Source of the DNA: [Clostridium] citroniae WAL-17108
Lineage (GTDB): Bacteria > Bacillota > Clostridia > Lachnospirales > Lachnospiraceae
DNA: 64,000 nt
Assembly (NCBI RefSeq): GCF_000233455.1
Contig: NZ_JH376420.1
Span: 820,941 to 884,940, forward strand
Direction: 5' to 3'
The notes under the pieces are model-generated. The model was not told where the DNA came from. It searched no databases and saw nothing but the letters and a program-made list of their open reading frames with translations. Shown piece by piece: positions 41,927 through 51,503 of this stretch (its first letter is position 1; every line of letters begins with the position of its first letter). The position numbers and the translations under genes are program-made.

Positions 41927-42832
41927 TCAACCGAAAAAATGTATTAACGCATCTGCCAAGCGCTCCGGCGCTTCCAAAGCAAGACTATGTCCGCATTCTT
42001 CAAATACCTGTCCCGACACCACATTGTCGGCAAACTCCCTCATCTGTTTTTCAACCGTATTTCCAAAAAACTCCGGAGCACCAATGGTCATAACCGGCAT
42101 TGTGATCTTCGACTTTTTCAACTCAGCATTTATTTCTGCATTCTTAAACGCTGCGCGGTATGTTTCCAGAACTCCCCTAAGCCCTCCAGGTTCCTTTATG
42201 TGAGAAATCCATTCCTTAATGCACTCTTCTGAAATTGCATTGGGATTCCATGTTTCAGCTTTCATCCAATAGCTCCAGAATTCCTCTTCATGTCCGGATA
42301 TTAACATTTCCGGTACATGGGCGATCCAGAAAAACGGAATGTGCCACTGCCAAGTACCATTCTGGTTATACTGGCGTCTTACATTATCCTTTGTAAAATA
42401 GGACATTGTATCCAGGTCCTCTCCCGACAAAAGCATTTCACAAAATGAAAGGGCCTTTACATGATCAGGGTTAGTGGCGGCCAGCACATAAGCAAACTCT
42501 GCCCCTCTGTCTTCTCCATGTACATAGTACCGGTCATATCCCAGCTGTCTCATCAAATCCGCCATATCATTAGCATTGGTCAAGGAATCATATCCATCCT
42601 CCACAGGCGGTTTATCTGTATCACCAAAGCCTCTTAAGTCCGGAGCAATCACCGTATAGTGTTCTGTAAGCAAAGGAATCAGCCTGTACCAATAATAATG
42701 GGTCTTAGGTGTCCCGTGTAAGAGCAGAAGCGGCTCTCCCTCTCCGGAAATTACATAATGCATGCGGATGTTATTTACCCTGGCGCGCATATGGCGGACT
42801 GGGCGGTGGTTGTGATCATAAATCTCAGGCAT
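41927..42832 (-). CDS. alpha/beta hydrolase (epoxide hydrolase / haloacid dehalogenase-like)
   Basis: A 301-residue alpha/beta hydrolase. LLLLHGTPKTHYYWY gives the oxyanion HG-P motif; the nucleophile elbow reads VHGEDRGAEFAY, with Asp108 (an acid nucleophile as in epoxide hydrolases and fluoroacetate dehalogenase); the catalytic His is in ECGHSLALEAPE. The usual GHDRG is GEDRG here. It is 27 bases after the ABC ATPase gene and so is probably co-transcribed with the importer, perhaps hydrolysing the imported compound. Confidence 0.85.
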   Translation of the reverse strand: MPEIYDHNHRPVRHMRARVNNIRMHYVISGEGEPLLLLHGTPKTHYYWYRLIPLLTEHYTVIAPDLRGFGDTDKPPVEDGYDSLTNANDMADLMRQLGYDRYYVHGEDRGAEFAYVLAATNPDHVKALSFCEMLLSGEDLDTMSYFTKDNVRRQYNQNGTWQWHIPFFWIAHVPEMLISGHEEEFWSYWMKAETWNPNAISEECIKEWISHIKEPGGLRGVLETYRAAFKNAEINAELKKSKITMPVMTIGAPEFFGNTVEKQMREFADNVVSGQVFEECGHSLALEAPERLADALIHFFG

Positions 42833-42859
42833 GTTATCTCCCCCTTTTAATTATTTATT

Positions 42860-44386
42860 CTAATAAGAATGCATGATTTCAAGAATTCCTTTTTCTGTAA
42901 AATCAGGATCTGTCCTAGATATCTCCGCAACAATTCTCCCCCTGTCTATAACAATAATTCGGTTGCATACATTCAACAACTCCCTTGTCTCCGGGGAATA
43001 GATGACAATTCCCTTATTCTTTGATTTTTCCTGCAGCAAAAGATTATATATTTCATTTTTAGCTTTAATATCAATACCACGGGTGGGTTCGTCAATTAAA
43101 ATTACATCCGAATCCCGCAGAAGCCATTTAGCGATTACAACTTTCTGCTGATTTCCTCCTGATAGGAACTGCACCTGCTGGGATGGGCCTGTAGTTTTAA
43201 CCTGCAATTTTGTGATGTAATCTTTTGAGGCGGCATTTGATAACGGACCGCTTATCAATCCTGTTTTATCCTTTGCTTTGTCCAAAGATGCAATAAGGAT
43301 ATTATTTTCAATCGGAAGTCCCATTGCAAGCCCTTCCCCCTGACGGTCATTAGTTATCATACAGACACCCCGCCTAATCGCTTCCTGAGGGCAAGAGGCT
43401 TTCATAAATTCCCCTCGCATCTGAAGGCTTCCCTCATCATATTGCATGATCCCAAAAATAGAATACATAAGTTCCGTTATACCGGATCCCTTCAAACCAG
43501 CCAGACCTATAATCTCGCTTTCATAGACATTAAATGTAATATCCTGAAACATACCGTTTCTGGACAACCCCTGAATGCTCAAAAGTGCTGTTTCCCCATG
43601 ATCAGCCATTTCACGTTGGGAATATTCGCCTTTCCATTCCGTCTCCCCCAGCATCAGATTGATGATGTCTTTTTCATTGAGGATACCTGTTTTTTTATCA
43701 AATACGCCTGCTTCCAATCCATCCCGGAGCACTGCGACACGGTCACAAATTTGGACAATTTCCCGAATTTTATGGCTGATAAATACAATTCCAAGCCCTT
43801 TCTCCCTTAAGCCGCAGATAATTTCAAAAAGATGTTCAACTTCTTTTTGGTTTAAGGCAGCTGTAACCTCATCTAAGATTAAAAGTTTGGGATCCATCAG
43901 CATTGCTTTTGCAATAGACACGATTACTTTGCTCACAAGATTGATATCCCGTACTTTCTTATCCACCTCTATTTCAAACCCAAGGCTTTCCATCACCTTG
44001 CGGCTCTCTTCTCTCATTCTGCCACGGTCCAGCATTCCATAAGAGTTTCTCAACTCCCTGTTTAAAAAGATGTTTTCGTAAACCTTCATGTTCTCGCAAA
44101 GAGACGGCTCCTGATGTACCATACCGATCCGCAGGCGTTCCGCTACATTTGGATCATGGATGTCAACCTTTTTACCTTCAAAATAGATCTCTCCTCCATC
44201 CGCATGATGGACTCCGGCCAAAATATTCATTAGTGTAGACTTTCCTGCACCATTGGAACCTATGATTGCAACATTCTCACCATAGTTGACTTCAAAATCA
44301 ATCCCTTTCAACACCGGGACTCCATTGAAACCTTTCTGAATATTTTTCATCAAAAGCAGCTTACTGCCGTTTATTTCCATGTTCAT
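42860..44386 (-). CDS. sugar ABC transporter ATP-binding protein (RbsA-like, two ATPase domains)
   Basis: A 508-residue double ATPase. The first domain has Walker A GSNGAGKST (about residues 38-46) and the switch regions LILDEVTAALNQ; its signature motif is weak (VSKVIVSIAKAM). The second has a degenerate Walker A (GLKGSGITELM) and an intact signature and Walker B (LSGGNQQKVVIAKWL; VILIDEPTRGID). This asymmetry is normal for RbsA/MglA/XylG. It energises the two permeases upstream in the operon. Confidence 0.93.
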   Translation of the reverse strand: MNMEINGSKLLLMKNIQKGFNGVPVLKGIDFEVNYGENVAIIGSNGAGKSTLMNILAGVHHADGGEIYFEGKKVDIHDPNVAERLRIGMVHQEPSLCENMKVYENIFLNRELRNSYGMLDRGRMREESRKVMESLGFEIEVDKKVRDINLVSKVIVSIAKAMLMDPKLLILDEVTAALNQKEVEHLFEIICGLREKGLGIVFISHKIREIVQICDRVAVLRDGLEAGVFDKKTGILNEKDIINLMLGETEWKGEYSQREMADHGETALLSIQGLSRNGMFQDITFNVYESEIIGLAGLKGSGITELMYSIFGIMQYDEGSLQMRGEFMKASCPQEAIRRGVCMITNDRQGEGLAMGLPIENNILIASLDKAKDKTGLISGPLSNAASKDYITKLQVKTTGPSQQVQFLSGGNQQKVVIAKWLLRDSDVILIDEPTRGIDIKAKNEIYNLLLQEKSKNKGIVIYSPETRELLNVCNRIIVIDRGRIVAEISRTDPDFTEKGILEIMHSY

Positions 44387-44410
44387 AATCTCACCCCGTT
44401 CCCAGTCCTG

Positions 44411-45442
44411 TTAAACCTCAACAATGTTCAGTTCTTTTAGTCTCCTACTGTCGCTTCTCTTGTGAAGTATTGCAAATAATACAATAAACAGTCCCAGCAC
44501 AAATGTCTGATGATAGGACAGGAAACCGATCATGCTCATGACATTTGATAAAATCGCCATAAATAAGGCCGCTTTTACCGTATTTCTCAGATTACCTACG
44601 CCTCCATTTAACTCGATACCGCCAATAATCGCTATAGCCAGCGCTGTCATTTCATATCCGGTGGTCTGGGTCACATCAATAGACTGTAATTTTGACGTAA
44701 ATACAATACCGGTAACACCTGCCAGAAATCCACTGATAATGAACATAAACATTTTCCATCTGCCGGTATTAATACCGCAGAGTGTGGCTGCCTTGACGCT
44801 CCCTCCTGTAGAATAGACCCTCATTCCAAATCTGGTGGAGCCACATAAGAAGATAAACAGTCCTGCTATCAACAGAAACAGCAACAGACAAAGCGGAATA
44901 CATCCAAGCACCTTAGCCCCTCCGATCAATGCTGCCCCTTTAACCTTAGTCATGAACAGCGGAGTTCCTTTGGTTATGATGTATCCAATTCCCGTGACAG
45001 CGTACTGCACACCTATGGTTGCAACAAACGCCGGAACATTGCCTTTTACAACTAAGATCGCATTGATCAAACCGATCAGAGTGGCAATTAGTAATGTGAA
45101 AACAACTATCATCCACCACGGGGCTGTTACATATCCTCCCCGCACCACTTCTTTACCCATGCTGAATTTATAGATTGCATTGGACAGGTAAATTGCAAGG
45201 GCCGGCGAAACAACAGCACTGATCCCCACTGTCAGATCAATTTCAGCGACTAATAGCACAAGAGATTCTGCAATCGCTAATAAACCATAGATAGCACAGG
45301 TATATAGGATCACGGTGATATTATTACTTTTAAAAAAATAAGGACTTAATATCCTCCCGCCTGCCAACGAAATAATAATGGCACACCACAACATATGATG
45401 GACCACTAATCCTTTTAATTTGTTAATATCTAAAGCCTTCAT
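44411..45442 (-). CDS. sugar ABC transporter permease (RbsC-like), first
   Basis: A 343-residue permease with eight to ten membrane spans and the RbsC-family cores LLVAEIDLTVGISAVVSPAL and GFLAGVTGIVFTSKLQS, AIIGGIELNGGVGNLRNTV. It lies between the other permease and the ATPase, and shares the operon promoter at 48062-48095. Confidence 0.92.
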   Translation of the reverse strand: MKALDINKLKGLVVHHMLWCAIIISLAGGRILSPYFFKSNNITVILYTCAIYGLLAIAESLVLLVAEIDLTVGISAVVSPALAIYLSNAIYKFSMGKEVVRGGYVTAPWWMIVVFTLLIATLIGLINAILVVKGNVPAFVATIGVQYAVTGIGYIITKGTPLFMTKVKGAALIGGAKVLGCIPLCLLLFLLIAGLFIFLCGSTRFGMRVYSTGGSVKAATLCGINTGRWKMFMFIISGFLAGVTGIVFTSKLQSIDVTQTTGYEMTALAIAIIGGIELNGGVGNLRNTVKAALFMAILSNVMSMIGFLSYHQTFVLGLFIVLFAILHKRSDSRRLKELNIVEV

Positions 45443-45489
45443 AAGCCATCCCTCCCAAGGTCTACATTAACCGATTTCCATGCCTTGGA

Positions 45490-46464
45490 TCATGCCCGTT
45501 TGCGGACCGTCAAGCCATATAGGTATACCACCAGAATAATCATCACGCCTTTCAATGTCGTTGAAACATACGTTCCAAATCCGGCAATTGCAAGCATGTT
45601 CTGCATTAAACTCATTGTAATAAATCCCAACAATGTCCCTATTACCGTTCCTTTTCCTCCGTTAAGGGAAATACCTCCCAGAACGGCAATTGATATAGCC
45701 GTAACTTCATATCCATTTCCCAGCTGCACGGTGGAACTCCCTAACTGTCCTGACATAAGAAGGGCCGCTATGGCTGCCAGAAGACCACTGACGGTAAAGC
45801 AGATAATTTTAATCCGGCTGATATCCACACCGCTCATCCAAGACGCCCTTTTATTTGCACCGGTATAATATATTTTCTTACCAAAAGCGGATTTCCTCAA
45901 CATGAATTCAAACATAAATGCCAGAGCCACACATAACAAAAGTGGAATCGGAATACCAAATATACTGCCTTTGGCTAATGTAAGGGTAATATGATACAGA
46001 TCCGTAATATACTTCTTCTGCGCCCTGACCAGTATGGCCGCTAAACCATTAAACACAGAAGTGGTTCCAATGGTAAGCATCAGGGATGGAACCTTTGTAT
46101 TTGTAATTAAGCAGCCATTCAGGAAACCAGCGGCAGCGCCAGTGCAGCATATAGCTGCAATGGCCGCCGGCTCACTGATATCATATATCTTTGCTGCAAC
46201 CGCCATAGCGAGGGTCATGATCGCCCCCACCGAAACATCAATCTCTCCGGTCAGTATCACAAGACTCAAACCTACTGCAACAATTCCTCCGGGCGCATAT
46301 GTCCTTAACAGATTCTCAAGATTCTTTAATTGAAAAACCCTAGGTATAAAACAGGCGGATATCACCAGTAATACAACAAGAATCAATATGGAGATGAAAA
46401 GACCTTGGGTTTTTTCTGTTATATTCTGTATCGTCTTCTTTAATTTGCCTTTATTTTCTATCAC
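45490..46464 (-). CDS. sugar ABC transporter permease (RbsC-like), second
   Basis: A 324-residue permease of the same family: LVILTGEIDVSVGAIMTLAMA, GLLAAIAALLMSGQLGSS, AVLGGISLNGGKGTVIGTL. Two different permeases indicate a heterodimeric channel, less usual than the RbsC homodimer but found in several pentose and polyol importers. It lies directly after the binding-protein gene. Confidence 0.92.
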   Translation of the reverse strand: MIENKGKLKKTIQNITEKTQGLFISILILVVLLVISACFIPRVFQLKNLENLLRTYAPGGIVAVGLSLVILTGEIDVSVGAIMTLAMAVAAKIYDISEPAAIAAICCTGAAAGFLNGCLITNTKVPSLMLTIGTTSVFNGLAAILVRAQKKYITDLYHITLTLAKGSIFGIPIPLLLCVALAFMFEFMLRKSAFGKKIYYTGANKRASWMSGVDISRIKIICFTVSGLLAAIAALLMSGQLGSSTVQLGNGYEVTAISIAVLGGISLNGGKGTVIGTLLGFITMSLMQNMLAIAGFGTYVSTTLKGVMIILVVYLYGLTVRKRA

Positions 46465-46503
46465 AACAGGATTCCTCCCCTTTTGATCACAGCATGATTC
46501 AAC

Positions 46504-47976
46504 CTATTTAGCTACATAGTCCGGACCTGAAGCATATTGATACCAGTCTTTTGACGTCATTGTCTTAAGGCCGAACACCACATCTCCTCCTGCCGTTACC
46601 ATAGGGATATTTGGAATTGCTATATCTTTAGGAAGCGTTTCTCCTTCTAGCATCTTACATATGTAGCGTACTCCTATATCTCCGATCAGTGGAGTATATG
46701 GACAGTTGACCTCAACCAGCCCCTGATCAATAAAATTAAAAGATTCTTTCGTATCATCTATAGTCAACATGATGATCTTCTTTCCGTCTTTCCTGCTTTC
46801 CCAGCGGCCGGCACTGTTTACCGCCTCGATAGCAACAGGTGTCTGGGTCAATCCTTCACAGAAGAAAGCATCAATATCATCATACAGCTGTAATGCATTC
46901 TGCGCATTAATCAGGGACTGCTCCGTATCGTCATTGTCAAAATACGATTCCAGGATATGAATATCAGGAAAATAGGATATAACCTTTAGAAAATAGCCAC
47001 ACCGCAAGGTATCGGCCGTAACGCCAGCAGCTTTTCTCAACAATACAATATTTCCCTCCACTGATTTACCACCGGATTCTTTGGCCAACTGCCATACCAG
47101 ATATGCTCCGCACTGTGCGCCATTGGCGGGGAAATTGCCGCTGATAACACCATCAATCTCCGGATAGCCACAAAGCCTGTCAACTGTTATAACGGGTATT
47201 CCAGCCTCCACAGCTTTCTGGGCAGGCGCAGCAGTTGCAGCTTCAGTCCTTGGCCATAGCAAGATAGCATCCACATTCTGGGCTATAAGCATGTCGATCG
47301 CATCAGAACAGCCATCGGAATCCAGCCCATAATCCATCCAAACAAGTTCAAGATTCTCATGTCTGCTTGCTTCATATTGAATAGAATCGTAAAGATTTCC
47401 CATCCAGGAGTCAATTGCGCTGATCGCCACAACACCCACTTTATATGTTTTACTTGAATCCCCAATGGGACCTTCATCCATAGGCATATAGTTTGTGTAT
47501 GCCATCTTTAAGTTTGTATTGCCTGAATAAGGTCCTGTTATCTCCGTGCCATCTCCCATAGTCCAGAAATAATCACCGTAAACAACCCCATCAGGCGCAC
47601 TCTCTGCATATACATCCAATGCATCACTCATATATAGATCATATACTTCTTTATTAGCCTGGGAAATTGGAAGTTTTACAAAAAAATCAATGATTTCCCC
47701 TTGAGATAACCCCCTGTCAGCCAATGTGGTGAAAAAATCGTATGCCTCCATTCCTGATAATGCAGAACATTCACTAACCAACTGGTCTACAAGGCTCACT
47801 TCTCCAGTCTCCTTATTTGATCCCGATGGCTGAGATGCCTCTTCCTTTGCGGTTTCTTCTTTTACTACTGCATCAGTTCCATTGCCTGTATTTGATGATT
47901 CTTCAATCGAGCAACCGCTGGTAAAAATACTAAATGCCATGCTAACTGCAAGAAATAACGTCATGTGTTTTTTCAT
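46504..47976 (-). CDS. sugar-binding lipoprotein of the ABC importer, with extra N-terminal domain
   Basis: A 490-residue lipoprotein: signal peptide with lipobox FTSGC (Cys22), then about 145 residues that are not part of the usual fold (DQLVSECSALSGMEAYDFFTTL ... ANKEVYDLYMSDALDVYAES), then a periplasmic binding protein domain of the ribose-binding type (KVGVVAISAIDSWMGNLYDSI, VDAILLWPRTEAA, DGVISGNFPANGAQCGAYLV, DDIDAFFCEGLTQTPVA). Typical members have 310-350 residues. The first gene of the importer operon; it delivers the sugar or polyol to the permeases. Confidence 0.9.
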   Translation of the reverse strand: MKKHMTLFLAVSMAFSIFTSGCSIEESSNTGNGTDAVVKEETAKEEASQPSGSNKETGEVSLVDQLVSECSALSGMEAYDFFTTLADRGLSQGEIIDFFVKLPISQANKEVYDLYMSDALDVYAESAPDGVVYGDYFWTMGDGTEITGPYSGNTNLKMAYTNYMPMDEGPIGDSSKTYKVGVVAISAIDSWMGNLYDSIQYEASRHENLELVWMDYGLDSDGCSDAIDMLIAQNVDAILLWPRTEAATAAPAQKAVEAGIPVITVDRLCGYPEIDGVISGNFPANGAQCGAYLVWQLAKESGGKSVEGNIVLLRKAAGVTADTLRCGYFLKVISYFPDIHILESYFDNDDTEQSLINAQNALQLYDDIDAFFCEGLTQTPVAIEAVNSAGRWESRKDGKKIIMLTIDDTKESFNFIDQGLVEVNCPYTPLIGDIGVRYICKMLEGETLPKDIAIPNIPMVTAGGDVVFGLKTMTSKDWYQYASGPDYVAK

Positions 47977-48061
47977 TAAATAACCCCTCCATTTTTAAAT
48001 TTACTTTCAACCGTTCGTTTTAGTAAAAAACGCCCCCTGGTTCATAAAAATTTTAATTCTA

Positions 48062-48095
48062 TTTAGATTATATATCTAAACATTTTCTTTGTGAA
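48062..48095 (-). promoter_or_regulatory. promoter and LacI-type operator of the ABC importer operon
   Basis: Palindrome TTTAGAT-N5-ATCTAAA (48062-48080). On the minus strand TTCACA (48095-48090), a 17-base spacer and TATAAT (48072-48067) form a promoter whose -10 lies inside the palindrome. The same layout recurs at 52317-52357. The remaining part of the 304-base gap 47977-48280 is AT-rich; I see nothing else in it. Confidence 0.8.
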
Positions 48096-48280
48096 TTATG
48101 ATAAATGGATAAACTTAGCCATTATATTTTGTATATAATGTATGTTTTTTTCAAATAATCAATGTCATCAATAGGAAATATGTATGCTTTTCTATAAACC
48201 AACTCTAAAATTTATATGTTTTTTCATACATCCTTACTGATTTTATGGATTTTTGTTTATTTACCCTATTCAATCATCCA

Positions 48281-49735
48281 TTACCTCAAGAGACTGATTG
48301 CTGCCTCCCAGTTCCTGCACTTCTCAAACCGTTCTTCAGGTTTCATACCTGCCTTGAAGTATATACGTTTGTCTTTGGCAAAAACAGTATCCTTTTGATA
48401 GATTCCCTGACTGATGCCAGCCATATATGCTGCACCAATGGCCGATAATTCTTCCCACTGAGGTATACTGACTGTCACATCCGCGATATCGCTCTGAAAC
48501 TGCATCAAATACTTGTTTTTAGTAGGGCCTCCGTCTACACGAAGTTCTTTGATTTTGATTTGGCTGTCTTTTTCCATGGCATCGAGAACATCCTTGATCT
48601 GATATGCAATGCTTTCCAGCCCTGCCTTGATCACTTCGTTTTTTCCGGTTGTCCTGGTCATTCCATAAATCATAGCTTTAGCCCGGTCATTCCAATATGG
48701 TGCAGACAGTCCGGAAAAAGCAGGAATAAGTACGGTAGTATCCTTCTTATTAGCGTGTTCCACTGCCTTTTCCAATTCCACCGTGGACCGGACCAGACCC
48801 ATATCTTCCTGCAGCCAAGTGACTACGGCTCCGGTATAATTAATGTTTCCCTCAAAAACGTAGGTCACGCTTCCATCCATGGACCAGGCTAACGATGTTG
48901 CCAGCCCGCATGTGCTGGCCCTGAATTCCTCCCCAATATTCATCATAATGGAAGAACCCGTGCCATAAGTAGTCTTTATCATCCCCTTCTTATGGCATCC
49001 CTGCCCAAACAACGCCCCGTGAGAATCACCCAGCACACAATGGATCGGGACCGGCGCCTGTAAAACCCCCTCAAAATCCGTATAGCCAAACACAGAATTG
49101 CTGTCTGCAAGTTCCGGAAGAGACTTCAGCGGCACCCCAAACATTTCACATAATTCTACATCCCATTGCAGGCTGTGCAGGTTCAAAAGCTGGGTTCTTG
49201 AGGCATTGGAATAGTCTGTTTTAAATGATTTTCCACTGGTGAGCTTATACACCAGCCAACTGTCCATTGTCCCCAAAAGATAGTCTTTTGCTCCAGACTC
49301 TTTTATAGTGTTCCTAATAAGCCATGCCATTTTCGCCGCCGGAAAATAGGGAGACAGCGGCAGACCCGTCTTATCTTTAACCACTGCGGCAAGATCCTGC
49401 ATCTTGTCTGTAATTTCCTTCGCACGTGAGCATTGCCACACCACTGCTTTCCCCAAGGGTGTACCATCATGGTTCCAGGCAGCAGTAGTTTCCCGCTGAT
49501 TGCTGATTCCCACCGCGGCAATACTGTTCCTTGGAGCTCCGGCCTCTTTTACCACCTTCTCCACAGAAAGGATAACATTTTGGTATATTTCATTAATATC
49601 ATGAGATACCCAACCATTCTCATCTATCCACTGGCGGTGTTTCACATCCACTCTTTTAACAAGGACGCCTTCCTCATCAAATAGGACCGCCTTGGTACCC
49701 TGCGTACTCTGGTCAATGCCGATAATATAATTCAT
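48281..49735 (-). CDS. FGGY family carbohydrate kinase (glycerol kinase-like)
   Basis: A 484-residue two-domain FGGY kinase: N-terminal phosphate loop YIIGIDQSTQGTKAVLFDEEG, VGISNQRETTAAWNHDGTPLGKAVVWQCSRA (glycerol-kinase-like active site), then TYGTGSSIMMN and LRVDGGPTKNKYLMQFQSD. It is closer in its motifs to glycerol/erythritol/apulose kinases than to xylulokinase, but the substrate cannot be fixed by eye. It is last in the SDR-transketolase operon, so it probably phosphorylates the ketose made by the SDR enzyme. Confidence 0.88.
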   Translation of the reverse strand: MNYIIGIDQSTQGTKAVLFDEEGVLVKRVDVKHRQWIDENGWVSHDINEIYQNVILSVEKVVKEAGAPRNSIAAVGISNQRETTAAWNHDGTPLGKAVVWQCSRAKEITDKMQDLAAVVKDKTGLPLSPYFPAAKMAWLIRNTIKESGAKDYLLGTMDSWLVYKLTSGKSFKTDYSNASRTQLLNLHSLQWDVELCEMFGVPLKSLPELADSNSVFGYTDFEGVLQAPVPIHCVLGDSHGALFGQGCHKKGMIKTTYGTGSSIMMNIGEEFRASTCGLATSLAWSMDGSVTYVFEGNINYTGAVVTWLQEDMGLVRSTVELEKAVEHANKKDTTVLIPAFSGLSAPYWNDRAKAMIYGMTRTTGKNEVIKAGLESIAYQIKDVLDAMEKDSQIKIKELRVDGGPTKNKYLMQFQSDIADVTVSIPQWEELSAIGAAYMAGISQGIYQKDTVFAKDKRIYFKAGMKPEERFEKCRNWEAAISLLR

Positions 49736-49738
49736 GAT

Positions 49739-50674
49739 CTACACCTCTTTTACTGCCCGCTTTATCTGTTTTGCAATCCCATCCGCATCCATTCCATAGA
49801 AAGCAAATACTTCTTTATTGGTTCCTGTCACAATGTGTCCATCTGGCAATGCAATCTGAAGCACATGTTTTGGATTATGCCGGGCCAATGTCAAAGCTGT
49901 AAGACTCCCCAGTCCGCCATACGGAGAATGCTCCTCAACCGTTACCACCAGTCTGACTCTATCTGCATATTCCAGCAATGTCTTTTCATCAAATGGCTTC
50001 AGGCAGTACATATCAATGACACTCGCACGTATTCCATCCGCCTCCAGCTTTCCGGCCGCCTGCAAGGCATTGGGAACCATCTCTCCACAAGCTATGATCA
50101 ATACATCCTGCCCTTCTTTTATGACTTGTGCTTTGTCTAATGAAAAATCTGTGGAATCGTCATATACATCTTCTGTTGCGGATCGACTCACCCTTATATA
50201 TGCCGGTTTATCATCCTCCAGCAGCGTTTTGATGAGAACAGCGGTCTGAAACCGGTCACTTGGCATGTAGACCCTCATCCCAGGCAAGGCTGTAAAAGCC
50301 GCTACATCCTGACAAGAATGATGGGTCATCCCCAAAGCCCCATAACTTATCCCCCCGCTGATACCAACCAATGTGACATTATTACCGGAATAAGCCACGT
50401 CCACCTTTGCCTGTTCATAACTTCGGGTGGACAGGAAACTGGCAGGTGATACAGCAAACGATTTTTTTCCACATGATGCCAGGCCTGCAGCAATCGTCAC
50501 AAGGTTCTGCTCAGCAATTCCAACCTCCACACACTGTTTGGGATATTGTTTAAAAAATGGAGCCAGCGATGCGGATCCCCTAGAATCTGAACACAGCACC
50601 ACAATATCCTTATCTGTTTTTGCCGCCTCCATTAATGTATCGCAGATGGCCTGCCTGTTAGTTATTTTATTCAT
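49739..50674 (-). CDS. transketolase, C-terminal subunit
   Basis: A 311-residue protein holding the pyrimidine-binding (about 1-165: KDIVVLCSDSRGSASLAPFF, VEVGIAEQNLVTIAAGLASCG) and C-terminal (175-311) domains of transketolase. E in GIAEQN is the TPP-activating Glu. Split transketolases of this kind pair with a separate N-terminal subunit. It overlaps that gene by four bases and precedes the kinase by 3 bases. Confidence 0.92.
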   Translation of the reverse strand: MNKITNRQAICDTLMEAAKTDKDIVVLCSDSRGSASLAPFFKQYPKQCVEVGIAEQNLVTIAAGLASCGKKSFAVSPASFLSTRSYEQAKVDVAYSGNNVTLVGISGGISYGALGMTHHSCQDVAAFTALPGMRVYMPSDRFQTAVLIKTLLEDDKPAYIRVSRSATEDVYDDSTDFSLDKAQVIKEGQDVLIIACGEMVPNALQAAGKLEADGIRASVIDMYCLKPFDEKTLLEYADRVRLVVTVEEHSPYGGLGSLTALTLARHNPKHVLQIALPDGHIVTGTNKEVFAFYGMDADGIAKQIKRAVKEV

Positions 50675-51489
50675 GACATCAGCTCCTCCAGTTCCTGAAC
50701 CGCCTTTTGATACTGTTCTTCCGTCATCACTCCATGGTGCCAGGACACATCATTTTCCATATAGGGAATCCCCTTGCCTTTTACAGTATGGGCTATGACA
50801 GCCGTAGGTTTTCCCCTATATGACGCTGCAGCCTCATATGCTTCCACCAGTTGTTCACAGTCGTTTCCGTCTTCCACTTCAATCACATGAAATCCAAAGG
50901 CTTTAAACTTATCCGAAAGGCTGTGACTGCACATTACATCATTAGTTATCCCACTGATTTGAAGGCGGTTTAAATCTATCGTTACACACAAATTATCTAA
51001 CCTGTAATGGCTGGCTGCCATCATCCCTTCATAGTTGGAACCTTCATCCAGTTCCCCATCCCCCACTACTACATAAGTCCGGTATGGTCTTTGGTCCATT
51101 TTCGCTGCCAAGGCCATCCCTACTCCTGCTGATATACCATGCCCGAGGGAGCCGGAATTCATTTCAATTCCAGGAACATCTGTATTAGGATGTCCTATGT
51201 ATCTGCTTCTATATTGGCTAAAAGTTTTAATGGCTTCCTCTTTGTTAAAATAGCCCTTTTCTCCAAGGACGCAGTACAAAGCATCAGCACAATGTCCTTT
51301 ACTTAATATAAAACGGTCACGGTCTGGATCATCCTGCTTATCCGGAGATACATTCATGATCTGGAAATACAACACAGTCAGGATATCAGCTACACTAAGA
51401 TCACCGCCCACATGGCCGGCCGCCGAATTGTGAACCATTTCAATCAAATCCCTGCGGATTTCATATGCTTTTTTTTGCAGTCCTTCCAT
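50671..51489 (-). CDS. transketolase, N-terminal subunit
   Basis: A 272-residue thiamine diphosphate-binding half: HNSAAGHVGGDLSVADILTVLYF at the start, SKGHCADALY, GSLGHGISAGVGMALAAKMD, and the Mg-TPP motif GDGELDEGSNYEGMMAA...LDNLCVTIDLN. With the C-terminal subunit it transfers a two-carbon unit from a ketose phosphate. Its presence next to a kinase and a dehydrogenase suggests the pathway feeds a ketose phosphate directly to this enzyme. Confidence 0.93.
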   Translation of the reverse strand: MEGLQKKAYEIRRDLIEMVHNSAAGHVGGDLSVADILTVLYFQIMNVSPDKQDDPDRDRFILSKGHCADALYCVLGEKGYFNKEEAIKTFSQYRSRYIGHPNTDVPGIEMNSGSLGHGISAGVGMALAAKMDQRPYRTYVVVGDGELDEGSNYEGMMAASHYRLDNLCVTIDLNRLQISGITNDVMCSHSLSDKFKAFGFHVIEVEDGNDCEQLVEAYEAAASYRGKPTAVIAHTVKGKGIPYMENDVSWHHGVMTEEQYQKAVQELEELMS

Positions 51490-51503
51490 AAATGCCTCCT
51501 ATT

